DNA of 64,000 bases, from assembly GCA_012274445.1 (NCBI GenBank), contig JAAROD010000026.1, forward strand, positions 1-64,000, in the 5' to 3' direction. The stretch is from Sclerotiophoma versabilis. Lineage: Eukaryota; Ascomycota; Dothideomycetes; Pleosporales; Didymellaceae. Position 1 is the stretch's first letter. Each line of letters begins with the position of its first letter. The notes below the pieces were generated by a model. That model was given only the letters and a program-made list of their open reading frames with translations, had not been told where the DNA came from and ran no database searches. The position numbers and the translations under genes are program-made. Positions 14,621-28,164 of this stretch are shown here, piece after piece.

Positions 14621-17600
14621 ATTATATTACTAAAATATTCCTCTTAGACTTATACTTTATACTATCTTCTAAGCTACTTTATATATTTCTTCTAGTCTCT
14701 ACTAAACTCTTCTATATACCTATACTACTAAATTATCTATATCTTTTTCTTCTACTCTACTACTACTCTTATAAGTAGTACTACTATATTTAGCTATTAA
14801 TACTTCTTAGCTATATTCTTACCTATTATATAGTACTTCTAACTAATCTAGCACTACTAGTAGCTATAACTCTTACTTCTATTCTATATACTCTATTAGA
14901 ATATATCTAGCTTTCTTTTTATAAGCCTAGTATGCGCTATATAATTTCTTACTATATACCTTTACTACTTACTTACTTCTAACTTTTCTATTCTAATTAG
15001 CTAGTATACTATATACTCTTCTTATACCTTATTAAGCACCTTTTATACCTACTACTATTCTATACTTACCTTTCTCTACTTATTCTACTACTTTTAAGCC
15101 TCTTTTCTATATTAGTTATACTTAGCTATTTCTAAGTTATTATATTCTACTTACTTACTATTTAAGTAGCTGCTTATTAGCTCTTATTAATACCTACTAC
15201 TAATAATAAACATCTCTATTACTTATATATCTAAGTTACTGCTCTTTTACTTTATTATCTACTCTACCTTACTCTTTTCTACTAGTACTACTATATCTAC
15301 TCTCTTACTAGCTTACCTATCTTACCTACTCTTCTATATATAATTAATTATACTCTATAGTATTTCTATATATAGTATATATATAATCTCTAGAAAGTTA
15401 ACCTCTATACCTAGCACTAATATAGCTATAATTAGCCTTTTATTCTTAAGCTACTACTTTAGTTACTCTACTTACTCTAAGTTACTAGTATAATAGCATA
15501 TGCACCTAAGCGCCTTAGCTAGCTCTTTATACTACTACTTACTATAGTAGTATACTATACTCTTTTCTCTTCTATTAAGTAGTAGCTACTACTGTCTTTA
15601 ATATATTACTAGTGCTATCTTCTAAGCTTTACTATACTTATACTATAATATATAGTACTATATATTTAGCTAGACTATACTTACCTAGATATATATTACG
15701 TACAGAAGCAGTATACTTATTACTAGCTTACTCTCTCTTACTAGTAGGAGTATTACTATAAGTAGTATAATTAGACATAGTAGCAGCTAGAGATTCTTTA
15801 GCAGTGCTAGCTTTAGCTGCTAGTTACTTAATATAATAACTAGATAATACTTATTTACTACTACTTACTATAGTAAGCTCTTTCTACTAAGTATATTTGT
15901 ATACTCTAAGAAGTTACTATTACTTATAGTATTCTCTATAGTATCTATACTAACTATAATAATAGTAGCTAGGCTACTTTTACTATACTTCTACTTTATA
16001 TAGTTAATACTATACTTCTATATTTAGTTTACTAGATTCTTAATAAGTACTTAGTATAGTACTATAACTACTATTATTCTAGTATTATTTATATAAGCTA
16101 GTATACTAAATAGTAAGCTCTTACCTTTACTAGTTAGTAGTATAATAATAAGTAGTATCTACCTATTAATTACTATATATAGCACTAGCTTCTACTCTAT
16201 AGATTAAAACCTAATATTCTACTAACTAAGTACTTACTATATTACTTTATAAACTGCCTTTTCTTTCTTATCTCTATATAGTAATATAGCTTCTCTACTC
16301 TAACTGTTCTTATTTTTGTTATTATTATTATTACTATTAATACTACTATACCTATATTTCTTTACTTTTCTTATTAGATTAATATTGCTTATCTAAGTCT
16401 GCTATAGTACTACCTACTTCCTATCTAGCTCTAAGAAGTAGTGCTATATTATACTAAGTAGCTAGAACACTTTAATTAAGTATATACTAAGATACTTAAT
16501 AATATTAATTAGCATACTATAGTTACCTACTTTAATTACTATTATTCTTATATTTTATAACTCTATTACGTTCTCTCTATCCTTATCTACCTTAGCTTTA
16601 TCTACTTTACTAACCTTATTTTAATAGCTTTTACTAAACTACTTACCTATAATAACTTAACTAATACTAATAGCTATATACTAGTAGTTAAGTATATATA
16701 GTAGTACTCTAAGCTTCTTACTAGTCTTTTACCTTAGTACTTATATTAGTTAATTAGTTCTCTATAGACTCTACTTATCTGCTTATATATAGTTACTAAA
16801 GCTGCTGCTAAGCACTTATATAGTAAGATACTTATAGAATAGCTATAAGTATACTAAGTATAGTACTATTACCTGCTCTAGCTATAGTAGTAAGAAGCGC
16901 ACCTCTACCTTTAGCTTATTCTACTATAACTATAACTTATAATAGTAGATAACTATTATTACCTACCTATCTATAATAAAGATATTATAGTTCTATAGCA
17001 GCCTATTATAGTACTATATTATTATAATCTCTAACTCTCTACCTAGCTATCTAGATATTATATATATATAGACTATTAGTAGTATTAAGAAGTAGTCTAT
17101 ATAATATAAGTATTACTTAACTTACTTTATATTCTACTACTCTTTACTTAACTATAGTCTGTAGCCCTACTTAGTCTACTTAGCCTATATTAGTATCTAC
17201 TCTAGCTTATTCTAAAGACTATTATTATAGTACTGTATAAAAGATATACTTTACTATTTAAATATAATATTATTAATAAGTATATTTAGCTTAATAGTAA
17301 ACTACTCTTCTACTTTTATTACTTAGAACAGTTTCTTCTATAGTATCTACTCTACTTTAAATACTATATCCTGTGCTATCTTATAAAAGTAGCTAATATA
17401 GATACACTAGCTATATAAGTAGAAGATCTTCTTATCTTTTAACTAGTATATATTACTTAAATTACTAGCTACTAGTATAATATACTTACTATAAGCTAGT
17501 AAGCTGAGTGCCTTACTTATTAGGCTGTATAAGCTGTCTAACAGATACTTCTCTTTATACTCTAAGAAGTACTTATAATTCTTATTAGTCTACTTATTAT

Positions 17601-18014
17601 AGTATATAAATAGAAGTAACTTCTTTATACTAAGTATATATATATAGTAGACTATACCTACTAGTATATATAAGTAGTTCTTTACTATATATAAGTAGTT
17701 TATATTACTATTAATGCCTAGTATAGTAAGAAAGTAAATAAGTCTACTACTAAATAGCTTATTACCTATTATTATAAAGAAGAATAATATAAGTAAGTTT
17801 AGTAGTACTTTAAGCTAAGTATTACGCTAAGCACTGCGCTATGCTTTATTATTAGTATTAGTATTATAGTTTAATATCTCCTATAGTATTACTATAAGCT
17901 TCTTCTACTTAACTATTTAGTAGAATAGCTTTTACACGTCTTTTATTAAGTTCTTCTTTCTTTAGCTACTACTTAGAACGTTTACTAGTTAGCTGCTATT
18001 AGTAATAAAGAAGT

Positions 18015-18075
18015 TATTATTATTCTCTTCTTCTTCTTTCTCTTTCTCTTCCTCTTCTTCTTCCTTTTCTTCTAA
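18015..18075. repeat. CTT/CTC low-complexity run
   Basis: A run of CTTCTTCTTCTTT/CTCTTC-type triplets. On the minus strand it reads as GAA/GAG codons, that is, a glutamate-rich run. This could be the acidic segment of a former minus-strand transposon protein. Stops on both sides mean it is not an intact gene. Confidence 0.45.
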
Positions 18076-19399
18076 GCTATGCTTATTACCCTTATTATCT
18101 TTATTACTACTCTTATTACTACCTTTCTATACTACTATTCTTACCTCTGCCTTAGCTATAAAGCGCAGAGTATAGTAAATAAATTTAACTATATAGCTAG
18201 CATAGCAGGCTTAACTCTCTAGGTTCTATAATTAAGCTATAGGCTACTAATTAATCTTCTATTACTTTATACTTCTTAGCTACTACCTTATCTCTTATAT
18301 AAGTATTAACAGCTCTTTAATACTTCTTTCTACTAGCAGCTCTATTAGCTTTACTACTTACTATAGCTTCTCTTTACCTTAATTAGGTAGCTAGGTCTAA
18401 TATATAAGATATATTAGATTATAGCTAGTAAAGTACTCTAGCTAGCCTATCTACTTAAACTAGCTAGTTTTATTTATCTTTATAACTTTAGTATTTATAA
18501 CCTATACCTTCTCTTTATATATATATTTTATTAGCTTTTATTCTACTAGCTGCTCTCTAATAATATCTATTATCTTATAGAGATTAGATAGTATATAATT
18601 ATTATCTACTACTTTAATAATAAAGTATTACTAGAGCCTACTAGCTTAGAAGAATGTCTGCGCTATAACCTTCTTATAGAGTCTAATATCTTTACTACTT
18701 TAAGCTATCTAGTATATATTATTATAAAGCTTCTATATTCTAATCTTATTTATAGTATAGAAGCTGCAGTTACTAGTAATTCTATATTAATAGATATCTA
18801 ATAGCTTACTTAGCTACTTAATTAGCAGCCCTAACAGCGTAGGTAGCTTAATATCTTATAGTATAGTAATCTACTATTACTAGTAGTACTCTATAATTAA
18901 TTTTCTTTCTTTACTTACTATATAGTGCTAGTTATATAGGTGCATATTAATATTTTATATACCTATAGTATACTCCTTATAAATTAGCACCTAATAGCGC
19001 TAGAGATAGTAGAAGTACTCTTATATATTATTAATTATTATCTTACTTACGTATAGTTACTTATAGTGCTGTATTATAGTTAATATTATAAGTAGCTGTA
19101 TATTCTAGTAGAACTCTATACTTAGTAAGTTAACTCTAAGAAACCTCTAAGATTAACTCTAAGTATAGTAATATAAGCTAAGAAATATAGAAATAAAAGT
19201 TATAATATAGTAGAGTAGATAATTTTTAGTAGGTTTTATATAGAGTGTATTTTATAAGTAGTATAGCTTAGAGGTATAATTAAGAGTTAGAGATATAATA
19301 TTTACTCTCTATAGCAGGCCTAATTTAGTTGCATAACTCTAATACTACACCTATTTCTATAATAATTAGGCCTAAGCATGCGTATTATATAGGTTAGGC

Positions 19400-19880
19400 A
19401 AAGTAGTATAGTAATTAAGTAGCTAACTATAGCCTTTACTCTAGAACTAAGAGCAGAGTTAGGGAGAATCTCTCTTTATATAGTTATATAATATACTTAT
19501 TAGTAATTATAATATATATTACTTACTTATTAATAAGTATTATATATTATTTCTTATTAATAAATAATACTATATATTTTATTAAACTAATACTAGTAAC
19601 TTATTAATAAGTATTATCTTTTAGTAAGTATATAGTATATAGAAATACTACCTTTATAGTATTATATTTAACTTAGTTAATTAAGTTTATTTTTAAAATC
19701 TTAACTTTAACTCTTAAGCTAGATAGTCTACTCTATACTACTTATTATTACTCTCTATTATCTTAGTATTATATTAGGTAATAACCTTAAACCTTATAGA
19801 CCTTTCTATACTAGCGCTAATTTATAAGAACTAATATAAATAGTACTTATAAGCTTTACTTAAAAGTATAACTTTAATAC
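19400..19880 (+). mobile_element. LTR-like repeat, copy 1
   Basis: Starts at AAAGTAGTATAGTAATTAAG and ends near a TATAACTTTAATA sequence. It matches, in direct orientation and with mutational divergence, the stretches at 25,859-26,326 and 29,403-29,790, and in reverse at about 21,585-21,985. Shared internal landmarks include the TTAATAAGTATTAT runs and TCTACTCTATACTACTTATTATTACT. The repeated blocks and the retroelement sequence between copies 1 and 3 support an LTR reading. I could not define target-site duplications. Confidence 0.65.
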
Positions 19881-19984
19881 TTTAAATACTTTTAAAGATA
19901 AGTACTACTTTAGAATTCTATATAATTTCTAGTAACTTTAACTTATTATATAACTATATTAATAATAATTTTAATATAAATAAA

Positions 19985-20900
19985 GAATTAAATAGAAGTA
20001 TAACAGCCTTTATATTTATAAGTATATAGCTATTAGCTAAGCCTAAGACCTTAAATAGTACTTATAAGAAACTAAAAGACTAGCTTATTAAGTTTAACCT
20101 CTTCTTTATATTCTAGAGAGAATATATCTCTAAAAAAAATATATAATACTTATCTCTATATTTATAAAGAATTAAGTATTTATATAAATTAAACTATTTA
20201 TCTAGTATTACTATAGAAAAGAAACGTTTACGAATATTAATATAAAATTAAAGATTTTAATCTATTTAAGAAATAAATACGCTAAGTATTTAGTATATAT
20301 AATAAACTAACTATTATATATTATAACATCTAATATAGTAAGTAAATTATATTAGCTACTAACTATACTACTAAGTTCTAGCAGCTAGCTATATAAACTA
20401 GCTAGAATAATACTATATTAATAATAATATTTTAATAGAGATTAAAACTATAAGTAAAGAAGAAATTAATACAGACTACTATATTTACTAATAACTTTAA
20501 CTCTCTAGTTAATATAGTAATTAATATTAATATCAAACTATATAAACTATAGTAGGAATTATAAGAAGACCTATATATATAAACACTAGCTTATACTACT
20601 TACCTACCTCTATATAACCTATAGTATAACTACCTTAACTAAGAAAGTTATAGAGACAACTACTATTAACTAAATACTAGTAGTAGATACTATAGCTCTA
20701 AAGCTATAGACCTTTCTAATATTAATAAAGAACTAGAACTATATTAGAATTAAAAAAATAAGAGTAGTAATAGGAAGAATAAGTCTAGTATAACTTATTA
20801 TAGATATAGTAAGTAAGGCTACTATACTAAGAGCTATAAATCTAAGAATAAGGTAGTTTAATAGCTTAATATACTTCCTTATAAGAATATAGATACTAGT
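19985..20900 (+). pseudogene. Fossil gag with RIP-mutated CCHC zinc knuckle
   Basis: The plus strand keeps the codon pattern of a retrotransposon gag region but is full of stops. At 20,796-20,837 a C-X2-C-X4-H-X4-C zinc-knuckle spacing is readable. The Cys positions are TAT codons (from TGT) and the His position is TAC (from CAC), with a TAA where a Gln codon is expected. All changes are G:C to A:T, as RIP makes. The gene is dead. Confidence 0.55.
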
Positions 20901-21584
20901 AATAAATAGAAGGTTCTTACTAATAATATAGAATATCTTCTAGAAAACTCTAAGACTAGATTTAATAATAATAATATTAAACTATCTAATAAGAATATAT
21001 AGAATTCTTAAAGCTAAGCACCTATACTATACTAAGAGTTAGATAAATAGTAGAAATACCTATAGAACCTAATAGAATAACTATTAGAATAGATAGAATA
21101 AATATATAAATAGAGATTAAAAGTATATAAGTATAAATAGCTTATAATATTCTAATAACTATATAATACTAGTAGATAAGAAGTAGAAAGAGGTATTATC
21201 TATACCTCTAATACTAATAAAAGTTAGTATAATATAAAAATATATAAATTTAATAAATATATAGATATAGAACTTATATAGTAGAAAGTTTAAGATAATA
21301 ATATAACCTTTTAAGTAAACTATAATTAGATTACTAAGAGTATTAATAAGAAACTATAATAAATAGCACTTTAAACTTAATAAGAATAATAGTAGGTTAA
21401 TAATCTAAGTAAATTCTAATAAGATTAGTAGAAATATAATTTTAATAAACTTAGTACTAGTAACTATACTATATAATAGAAGCTTAAGTAATAAATAAAT
21501 AATAACTAGAGTAGGAATAAATCTAACTTTAATAAAAAGTAAGTATTACTTTTAAACCTATAACTAGAGTATACCTATTAAAGT

Positions 21585-21985
21585 TATACTTTAGTTAAAG
21601 ACTATAAGTACTAGTTCTATTAGTTCTTAGGTATAAATAGTATATAGTAGATTAGGTTAGGTTATTACCTAGTAAAACACTATAATAATAGAAGGTAATA
21701 ATAAGTAGTATAGAGTAGACTATCTAGCTTAAGAATTAGGTTAAGATTCTAAAGATAAACTTAATTAATAAGGTTAAATATAAACTATAGAGGTTATATT
21801 TCTATATACTATATACTTACTAAAAGATAATACTTACTAATAAGTAGCTAGAGTAAGTTTAATAAAATATATAGTATTACTTATTAGAAAGTAATAATAT
21901 ATAATACTTATTAATAAGTATATTATATAACTATATAAAGAGAGCTTTTCTCTAATTCTACTTCTAGCTTATAGGTAAAGGCTCT
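21585..21985 (-). mobile_element. LTR-like repeat, inverted copy 2
   Basis: Reverse complement of the LTR-like repeat at 19,400 and 25,859. It carries the complementary AAAGTATAACTTT-type end (about 21,588) and the AATACTTATTAATAAGTA core. It lies between the first fossil gag and the second gag-pol remnant, which suggests a nested insertion or a leftover solo LTR. The adjoining stretch 21,983-22,180 recurs in inverted orientation at about 62,535-62,722. Confidence 0.55.
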
Positions 21986-22699
21986 AGTTAGTATAATAGG
22001 CTAAGCTCTAAGTATATAAGACTATATACTAAACTAATACATATAATTATAGAGTATAGCTTAGTATCTTACTATATATTATATAAGAAGAGATAATTTC
22101 TTCTTCTTTTTCTATCTTTTTACTTCTATAATATAGAATAAATATATACTTATTAGAAGGCTACTTTAACCCTTAACATAAGTAGAAAGATTAAAACTAA
22201 CTAAATCCTCTAAGCGTATAATAATAGAAGAAGATAACCTTTATAATTAATAGCTACCTAGCAGCTTAGCTAATATATAAATAGTAGATATAATTATAGT
22301 ATCTATATAAGTAATAGTAAGACCTGTTACACAGCCTATTAGTAGATAATCTAATAGTAATAATATAATTCTTAAAAGCTAACCTAAATAAACTAGTAAG
22401 TAAGTAAGAGAGATAACTATATAAGTAGCTATAATTCTAAATAAATAAACTTAGAGAGATACTAAGTAATAATACTTGTCTAGAAACCTTAGAAAGAAGT
22501 AAATAAAACTTTTCCTCTAGTCCTACCTCTTTAAGTAACTACTAAAATTATACTATCTAATAGGCTAAAAAGCCTAGACTTTTTAATATAGAATTATAGA
22601 AATAATATCTTTAATAGAAGATAAAGCCTATATACTAAGCTATATAGAGACTAGCTAGTATACTCTACTAAGAAGGACTAAGTTAAATACGTAATTACT

Positions 22700-25600
22700 T
22701 ATATTACTAGTTAAGTATTTAATACTCTATCTCTAATAATAATAGGCTTTATAAATAGTACTACTCTACTAATACTTAATAAGGCCTAGGAATACTTTAA
22801 TAAGTTCTTTAAGAACTCTACTACTTAAAAGAAAGCCTTTAAGTACTTATATATAATAAAATAAGGTAAGAATAATATTAATTTATATATTTAGAAGTTT
22901 AACCTAAAGCTATAAAAGGTAGCATTAGACAGAGTAAGCTATACTTAAAAGATTAACTATCTTAAGAATAGTTTTAATAGTAAGCTGTTAAGAGCCTAAG
23001 CTAGATATTAACTACCTAGACTTAAGATATATAAATAGTTTATATAGTATACTAAACTAACCTAGAAGAATCTAAAGGCTGTAGACAGGATTATAGAGAA
23101 TAACTACTCTACCTAAATATATAACTTAACCTTCTAGAAACCTTAATAAAGAAATAGTAATAAAATAAACTAGTAGCCTATAGTAGGTACTTACTAGCCC
23201 TATCTAAAGAAGAGAAAGTACTAGAAAATAGAAGAAGAACTTTAGAAAAGAAGAGTAATAGGCGCCTACTTAAAGTATAGTAATAAAGGCTATATAGTAT
23301 AGAATTATAAGAAGAAAGTACTTCTTAGCTTACCTTTCTATATAGATAAGTAGAAAGTAACTACTAGAACTCCTAGAGTTACTTCTACTTAACCTACTAA
23401 AGAGACGTCTTTCTCTAAAAATAAGACAAAAGACTAGCTCTAGCTAAATATTATATACTAGAGCCTTTTTAATAAGTTCTAAAGCCTATAAAAACTATAT
23501 ATTCTTTACTCTATTAACTAGCTATAATAAAACCTATAATAATTTATATAATTATTAACTTAAGTATATAAGCTACTACTATAATTAATAATAGTTACTA
23601 TACCTATTACTTAGTAAATAAATAGTTTATATAAAGAATAAACTTACTATATATACTAATTACTTCTATTAAGATAGAAGAAGTAAATAGCTAAGTAAGT
23701 AAGATATCTAAGATTATAGAATATACTCTTAATATTAGAAGTATATAATAGCTATAACTAGTAGCTTATATTAGCCTATTAATATATAAGTATAATATAA
23801 TCTTAGAAAAGACCTAGCTAGAGAATATTAAAGAAGTTATTAACTTCTAAAGAAGATTACTATAGATAAAGTAATATAAAGTTACTATATAAAGTACTAA
23901 AGTACTTACCTTTCTAAACTACTACTCTATATTAGTAGTAGCCTTCTAGTACTATATATAAAAGAGCTATAAAGAAGACTTTAGAGTTTAAGTCTTTACT
24001 AATAATATATAAGACATCTAAAAGGCTTTAAAACCTAAGAACTAAATAATAAAAGAAGAAGTATAAGCTATACTTTCTATATATTTATAATTATATATTT
24101 AGCTATTTATTCTAGAAGAAGAAAATAAGCTACTACTATATAAAGGCCTAAAGGTAAATTATTTAATTAAGCTAAATAAAGTAAATAAAAAGACTCTAGA
24201 AGTACTATACAGCCTACTTAATATAATATCTAGAAATAAGCTTTTTATCTTATACTTTATACTACTAGACCTACCTAAAAAGAGGTTTATTAGAGCTAGT
24301 AACTTACTAGCAGCCTTACTAGTACTATTTATATAAAAACTAAAAAGTAGACTTTACTTTTACGTAGACTATAGAGCGCTTAATACCTTTATAAAGAAGA
24401 ATTAATACTCTTTCCTACTAATTAAAGAAACTCTAAACCTAATTAGATAAGCTATCTAGTATATAAAGCTAGATATTACTACTACTTTCTATAAGATTAG
24501 AATATCTAAGAAATAGAAATAGATAACTACCTTTTATATAAGGTTTAGATTATATAAATAGCTTATAATACTATTTAGATTAGTAAATACTCTAAGCACT
24601 TTTTAAAGGTATATTAACTAGGCCCTAAGAGACTTTCTAGATAACTTTACTTCTATATACTTAAATAATATTCTTATCTTTACTAAGAGGTTTCTATAGA
24701 AATATTATAAATATATATAATAAGTAGTTAAACACCTATAGGAAGCTAGCCTATAGTTAGAAGTTAATAAGTATAAATTTAATATCTAATATAGATAGTA
24801 CCTTAGCTTTATTCTAGAGGCTAGAAAGAAAATTTCTATAGATTTTAAAAAGGTATAAGTAATTAAGAAGTAGTAAGCCTTAACTACTATTAAGAGTATA
24901 TAAGAGTTTCTAGAATTTACTAATTTCTATAAAAAGTTTATTAAAAACTTTACTACTTTATTTAAGCTGCTTATATAGCTTATAAAGAAAGACTTACTAT
25001 TCTAATAAAAAGAAGAGTAAGAGTAAGCCTTTTTAGCCTTAAAGAAAGCCTTTCTATTAGATAAAGTACTTACTACCTTAAACTTAGAAGAGAAGGCTAT
25101 AGTTAAATATAATTTTTCTAGCTTTACTATAGATACTATTCTTTTATAAGAAGATATATTTAGTAACCTCTATATAGTTATATATTTCTTATAAAAGTTT
25201 CTCTCTTATAAAGTAAACTACTTTATCTATAATAAAAAACTTCTAGTAGTAATCTTCTACTTATAGAAATAGAATACTAAACTCTAAAGTATATAAGAGT
25301 TTAAATTTTTACTAACTATAAGAACCTTAAGTACTTTACTAAGAAATAAAAGCTTACTAAAAGATATATATAATAGGCTTAAATTATATTCTAGTTTAGT
25401 AATATAAAGATCTACTATAGACTAGAAGAAGAGAATTTATAAGCAGACGCTCTATTAAGAAAAAACTAAGATATACTCTAAGAAGAAGATAATAAGTAGC
25501 TTACTAGTAGAGAGTTTATTATACTTATTCTATTCTATTAATAGAACTTTACCTATACTACTTCTATATAAATACCTACTCTTACTATAGAGAATACTAT

Positions 25601-25850
25601 CTTATTACTTTATAGTATTTAGTATAATATAGTACTTATAACCTTTAAAGAAATAATAGTTATAAAGAACTTTAGTAGAAGTATTAGCTTAATAAATTTC
25701 TAGACTAAGTTAAAGATTATAGGTATAAGAAGATATCTTAATATACTAGTTACTAGATATAGAAATAAGCTTAGTTTTATATAAGCCTAGATTCTAGTTA
25801 TATAGTTTAAGAATAAACCTAAAGAAAGAAGAGAATAGTGTTATAATCCT
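22700..25850 (+). mobile_element. Ty3/Gypsy retrotransposon remnant (gag-pol)
   Basis: A degraded plus-strand gag-pol can be followed through stops. At 23,267-23,308 a second CCHC zinc-knuckle spacing is readable, with Cys/His codons turned into TAC/TAT. From about 24,364 the reverse-transcriptase landmark V-D-Y-R-A-L-N is still legible. At about 24,658 the catalytic Y-L-D-D block reads Y-L-N-N through GAT to AAT changes. RNase H-like sequence follows to about 25,450. Order and motifs fit Ty3/Gypsy. The catalytic aspartates are gone and the element is dead. Confidence 0.7.
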
Positions 25851-25858
25851 GTGCAGAT

Positions 25859-26326
25859 AAAGTAGTATAGTAATTAAGTAGCTAACTAGAGCTCTTACCT
25901 ATAAGCTAGAGGCAGAGTTAGAAAAGATCTCTTTTTATATAGTTACCTAATATACTTATTAATAAGTATAATATATATAACTTACTTATTAATAAGTATT
26001 ATTTATTATTACTTATTAATAAGTAATACTATATATTTTATTAGACTAACTCTAGTTACTTATTAATAAGTATTATTTTCTAGTAAGTATATAGTATATA
26101 AGAATATAACTCTTATAGTTTATATTTAACCTTATTAATTAAGTTTATCTTTAGAATCTTAACTTAACTCTTAAGCTAGATAGTCTACTCTATACTACTT
26201 ATTATTACTTTCTATTATTATAGTGTTTTACTAGGTAATAACTCTACCTAATCTACTGCACACTGTTTATACCTAAGAACTAATAGAACTAGTACTTATA
26301 GTCTTTAACTAAAGTATAACTTTAAT
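25859..26326 (+). mobile_element. LTR-like repeat, copy 3
   Basis: Direct repeat of 19,400-19,880, directly downstream of the Gypsy pol remnant, as expected for a 3' LTR. Both begin AAAGTAGTATAGTAATTAAG. The pair would bound a composite element of about 6.9 kb that also contains the inverted copy 2. Confidence 0.65.
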
Positions 26327-27110
26327 ATATAAGCTATACCTAAGCTTCCTAAGACGTATTAATAATATATTATTATTAAGATATTAGTATAGAAAGAGTA
26401 CTCTAGTAGGAGCTTAGTAAAAGTAGCTTACTTACCTATTAGTTTACTTACCTATAAGGTATATTAACTATCTTTAATAATTTCTCTTTCTATTTTTATT
26501 CTCTAAATACTTAAAGCCTTAATTCAAAGTACTTTTATTACTTTCTTTTTTATACTTTTATAGCCTATTACTTATAAGTTTACTTTATATAATAGATAAT
26601 TATAAACTATTAGCTAGTATATTTAATAATTACTATACCTAGTTAGTTTATATTAAATAGCTTTTTATTATTTTTACTTTCTATCTTATAGTAGTAATTA
26701 TTAGATATGTATTTAGCTCTACTTAATATAACCTTAATAGCTATTAATATAATAGTTAAGAATAGAATTTAGATACTCTAAATATAATAAGATATATATA
26801 TTTAAGATTTTAGTAGTTTATATATTATATTAAAAGTTAGTATAACTCTATCTAGTTCTATAAAAAATATACATTAGTAATTCTATTACTATTTAAAATA
26901 CTCTAAGTTCTAGAGAATATATAAAACATCTACTATTTACTTTATTCTTATTATAAAAATAAAACAGAGTAGAAAAGAATAGGTACATAACTGCTTAGAA
27001 TATTATGTTTATTCTATTACTTAGAAAGATGTACACCTATTCTAAAGTTTTTTTTACGTAGGTTTAATTTATATATAAAGCTCTTCTTTTTTACTGTCTA
27101 CTATAGTGAT
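26327..27110. other. AT-rich edge of the left block
   Basis: AT-rich sequence without a recognisable gene or repeat. Composition changes abruptly at about 27,105-27,125 to ordinary mixed sequence, which marks the edge of the RIP-affected block. Confidence 0.6.
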
Positions 27111-28164
27111 TCCTATATAATTGCCACGTTGGTTGCAGCATCAGGATGTAGCTAATACTAAAACACTAAGAAAGTATCATCAACCCTGGTTAAAACCCCC
27201 CTATCACGCCTTAGCAAGTCAAGCAAGCTTAAGCACTTAACTGATAACTCACGTTGCTTGCTTGCTTGAACTTGAGAATTGCAAGCAAGCTCAAGCAAGT
27301 GCTTGAGGTAAGCTTACTCGTTGACAACTCTAATACCAAGTCTCTTGCCATTGGAGTGGGTCAACCCCGCACTTTCCTCCCATCCTTTCCTTAACTTGGT
27401 GGGCGCTCGGTGGGCGCTCGGTATACTACTGCAGTGGGAGGCGTAAGTTTTATATGTGGGCGGCTAGCAAGGAGTTGTTTCGCAGGGGTAGACGTTACGT
27501 GCGCTCACCCAAGAGTGATTATATATGCACCTGTAATTGGGTGAAATTCACCCATAGTAAGATCGGATCGTCGCGCCACGTACAACACTTTCGCCTCATA
27601 CCATAGCGAACGCCGTTCCGGGCCCACCAAACATTAAAAATCCCTCAAAAACTATGTTGACCTACTGGGATCAGGCAAAGCGCCGAGTAGGTCCTGGGCT
27701 AGTGTTAGACTAATGACTTGATAATAATACAGGATGCATGAGATGGTGGAGTAATAGTATATAGTCTGTGAAGGATAGACGAATCGTTCCCTCAGCTAAA
27801 ATTTAGTAACTCTACTTCTATTCGCACTAGTGGTGGTCACATAAGCAAGAACGCTACTATATCTTAACAGCTAGCGTATTCGGGCACGGAATTTGGATAA
27901 TGGCGATACAAACAAACGTCCCGAATCAATTGGAAGGGCTTGATCGCCCCTGTCTTTCTTCGGAAACCAGAATTCAGGATATTCGTACTATAGCTCGCGC
28001 TATTGCAACTTTTACTGGAAAAGATTGCGCATGGTCAATGCATGTAGTTGCAGACAAACAGTAACACTATCAGAAGCCATGAAAATTTTATGTTGGCCTG
28101 CACTTTGAAGCAGTCATATTGCCATCACGTCTACTTTACGTACCCCGTCGATTGTCCTAAAATT
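27111..28164. other. Ordinary-composition spacer, no gene recognised
   Basis: Mixed-composition DNA between the AT-rich block and the glycosyltransferase relic. It contains the CAAGCAAGC repeat cluster (listed separately), a tandem duplication GGTGGGCGCTC x2 at about 27,399-27,421, and a short ATG-initiated open stretch of about 54 codons from 27,900 that I cannot assign. That stretch may be degraded upstream coding sequence of the glycosyltransferase relic. Confidence 0.5.
27210..27318. repeat. CAAGCAAGC inverted-repeat cluster
   Basis: Several copies of CAAG/CTTG words on both strands. GCTTGCTTGC at 27,256-27,265 pairs with GCAAGCAAGC at 27,281-27,290. Just downstream, CTCAAGCA-AG-TGCTTGAG forms an almost perfect palindrome. 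The stretch sits about 100 bp inside the composition boundary and could be the end of a mobile element or a hairpin-forming breakpoint. Confidence 0.5.

Larger units (their letters stand above)
1..27100. repeat. AT-rich, RIP-degraded transposon block (left)
   Basis: The stretch is overwhelmingly A/T with very many TpA steps and almost no CpG or CpA. Stops occur densely in all frames and no plausible intact gene is present. This is the signature expected of repeat-induced point mutation, which turns CpA into TpA on either strand of duplicated DNA. Recognisable contents, listed separately, are dispersed motifs, two minisatellites, LTR copies and fossil Gypsy gag and pol. The rest, including 3.7-13.0 kb and 14.6-19.4 kb, holds AT-rich sequence in which I recognise no family. 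A 62-codon open stretch at 11,005-11,193 reads as low-complexity Leu/Ile and is not credible as a gene. Confidence 0.9.
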
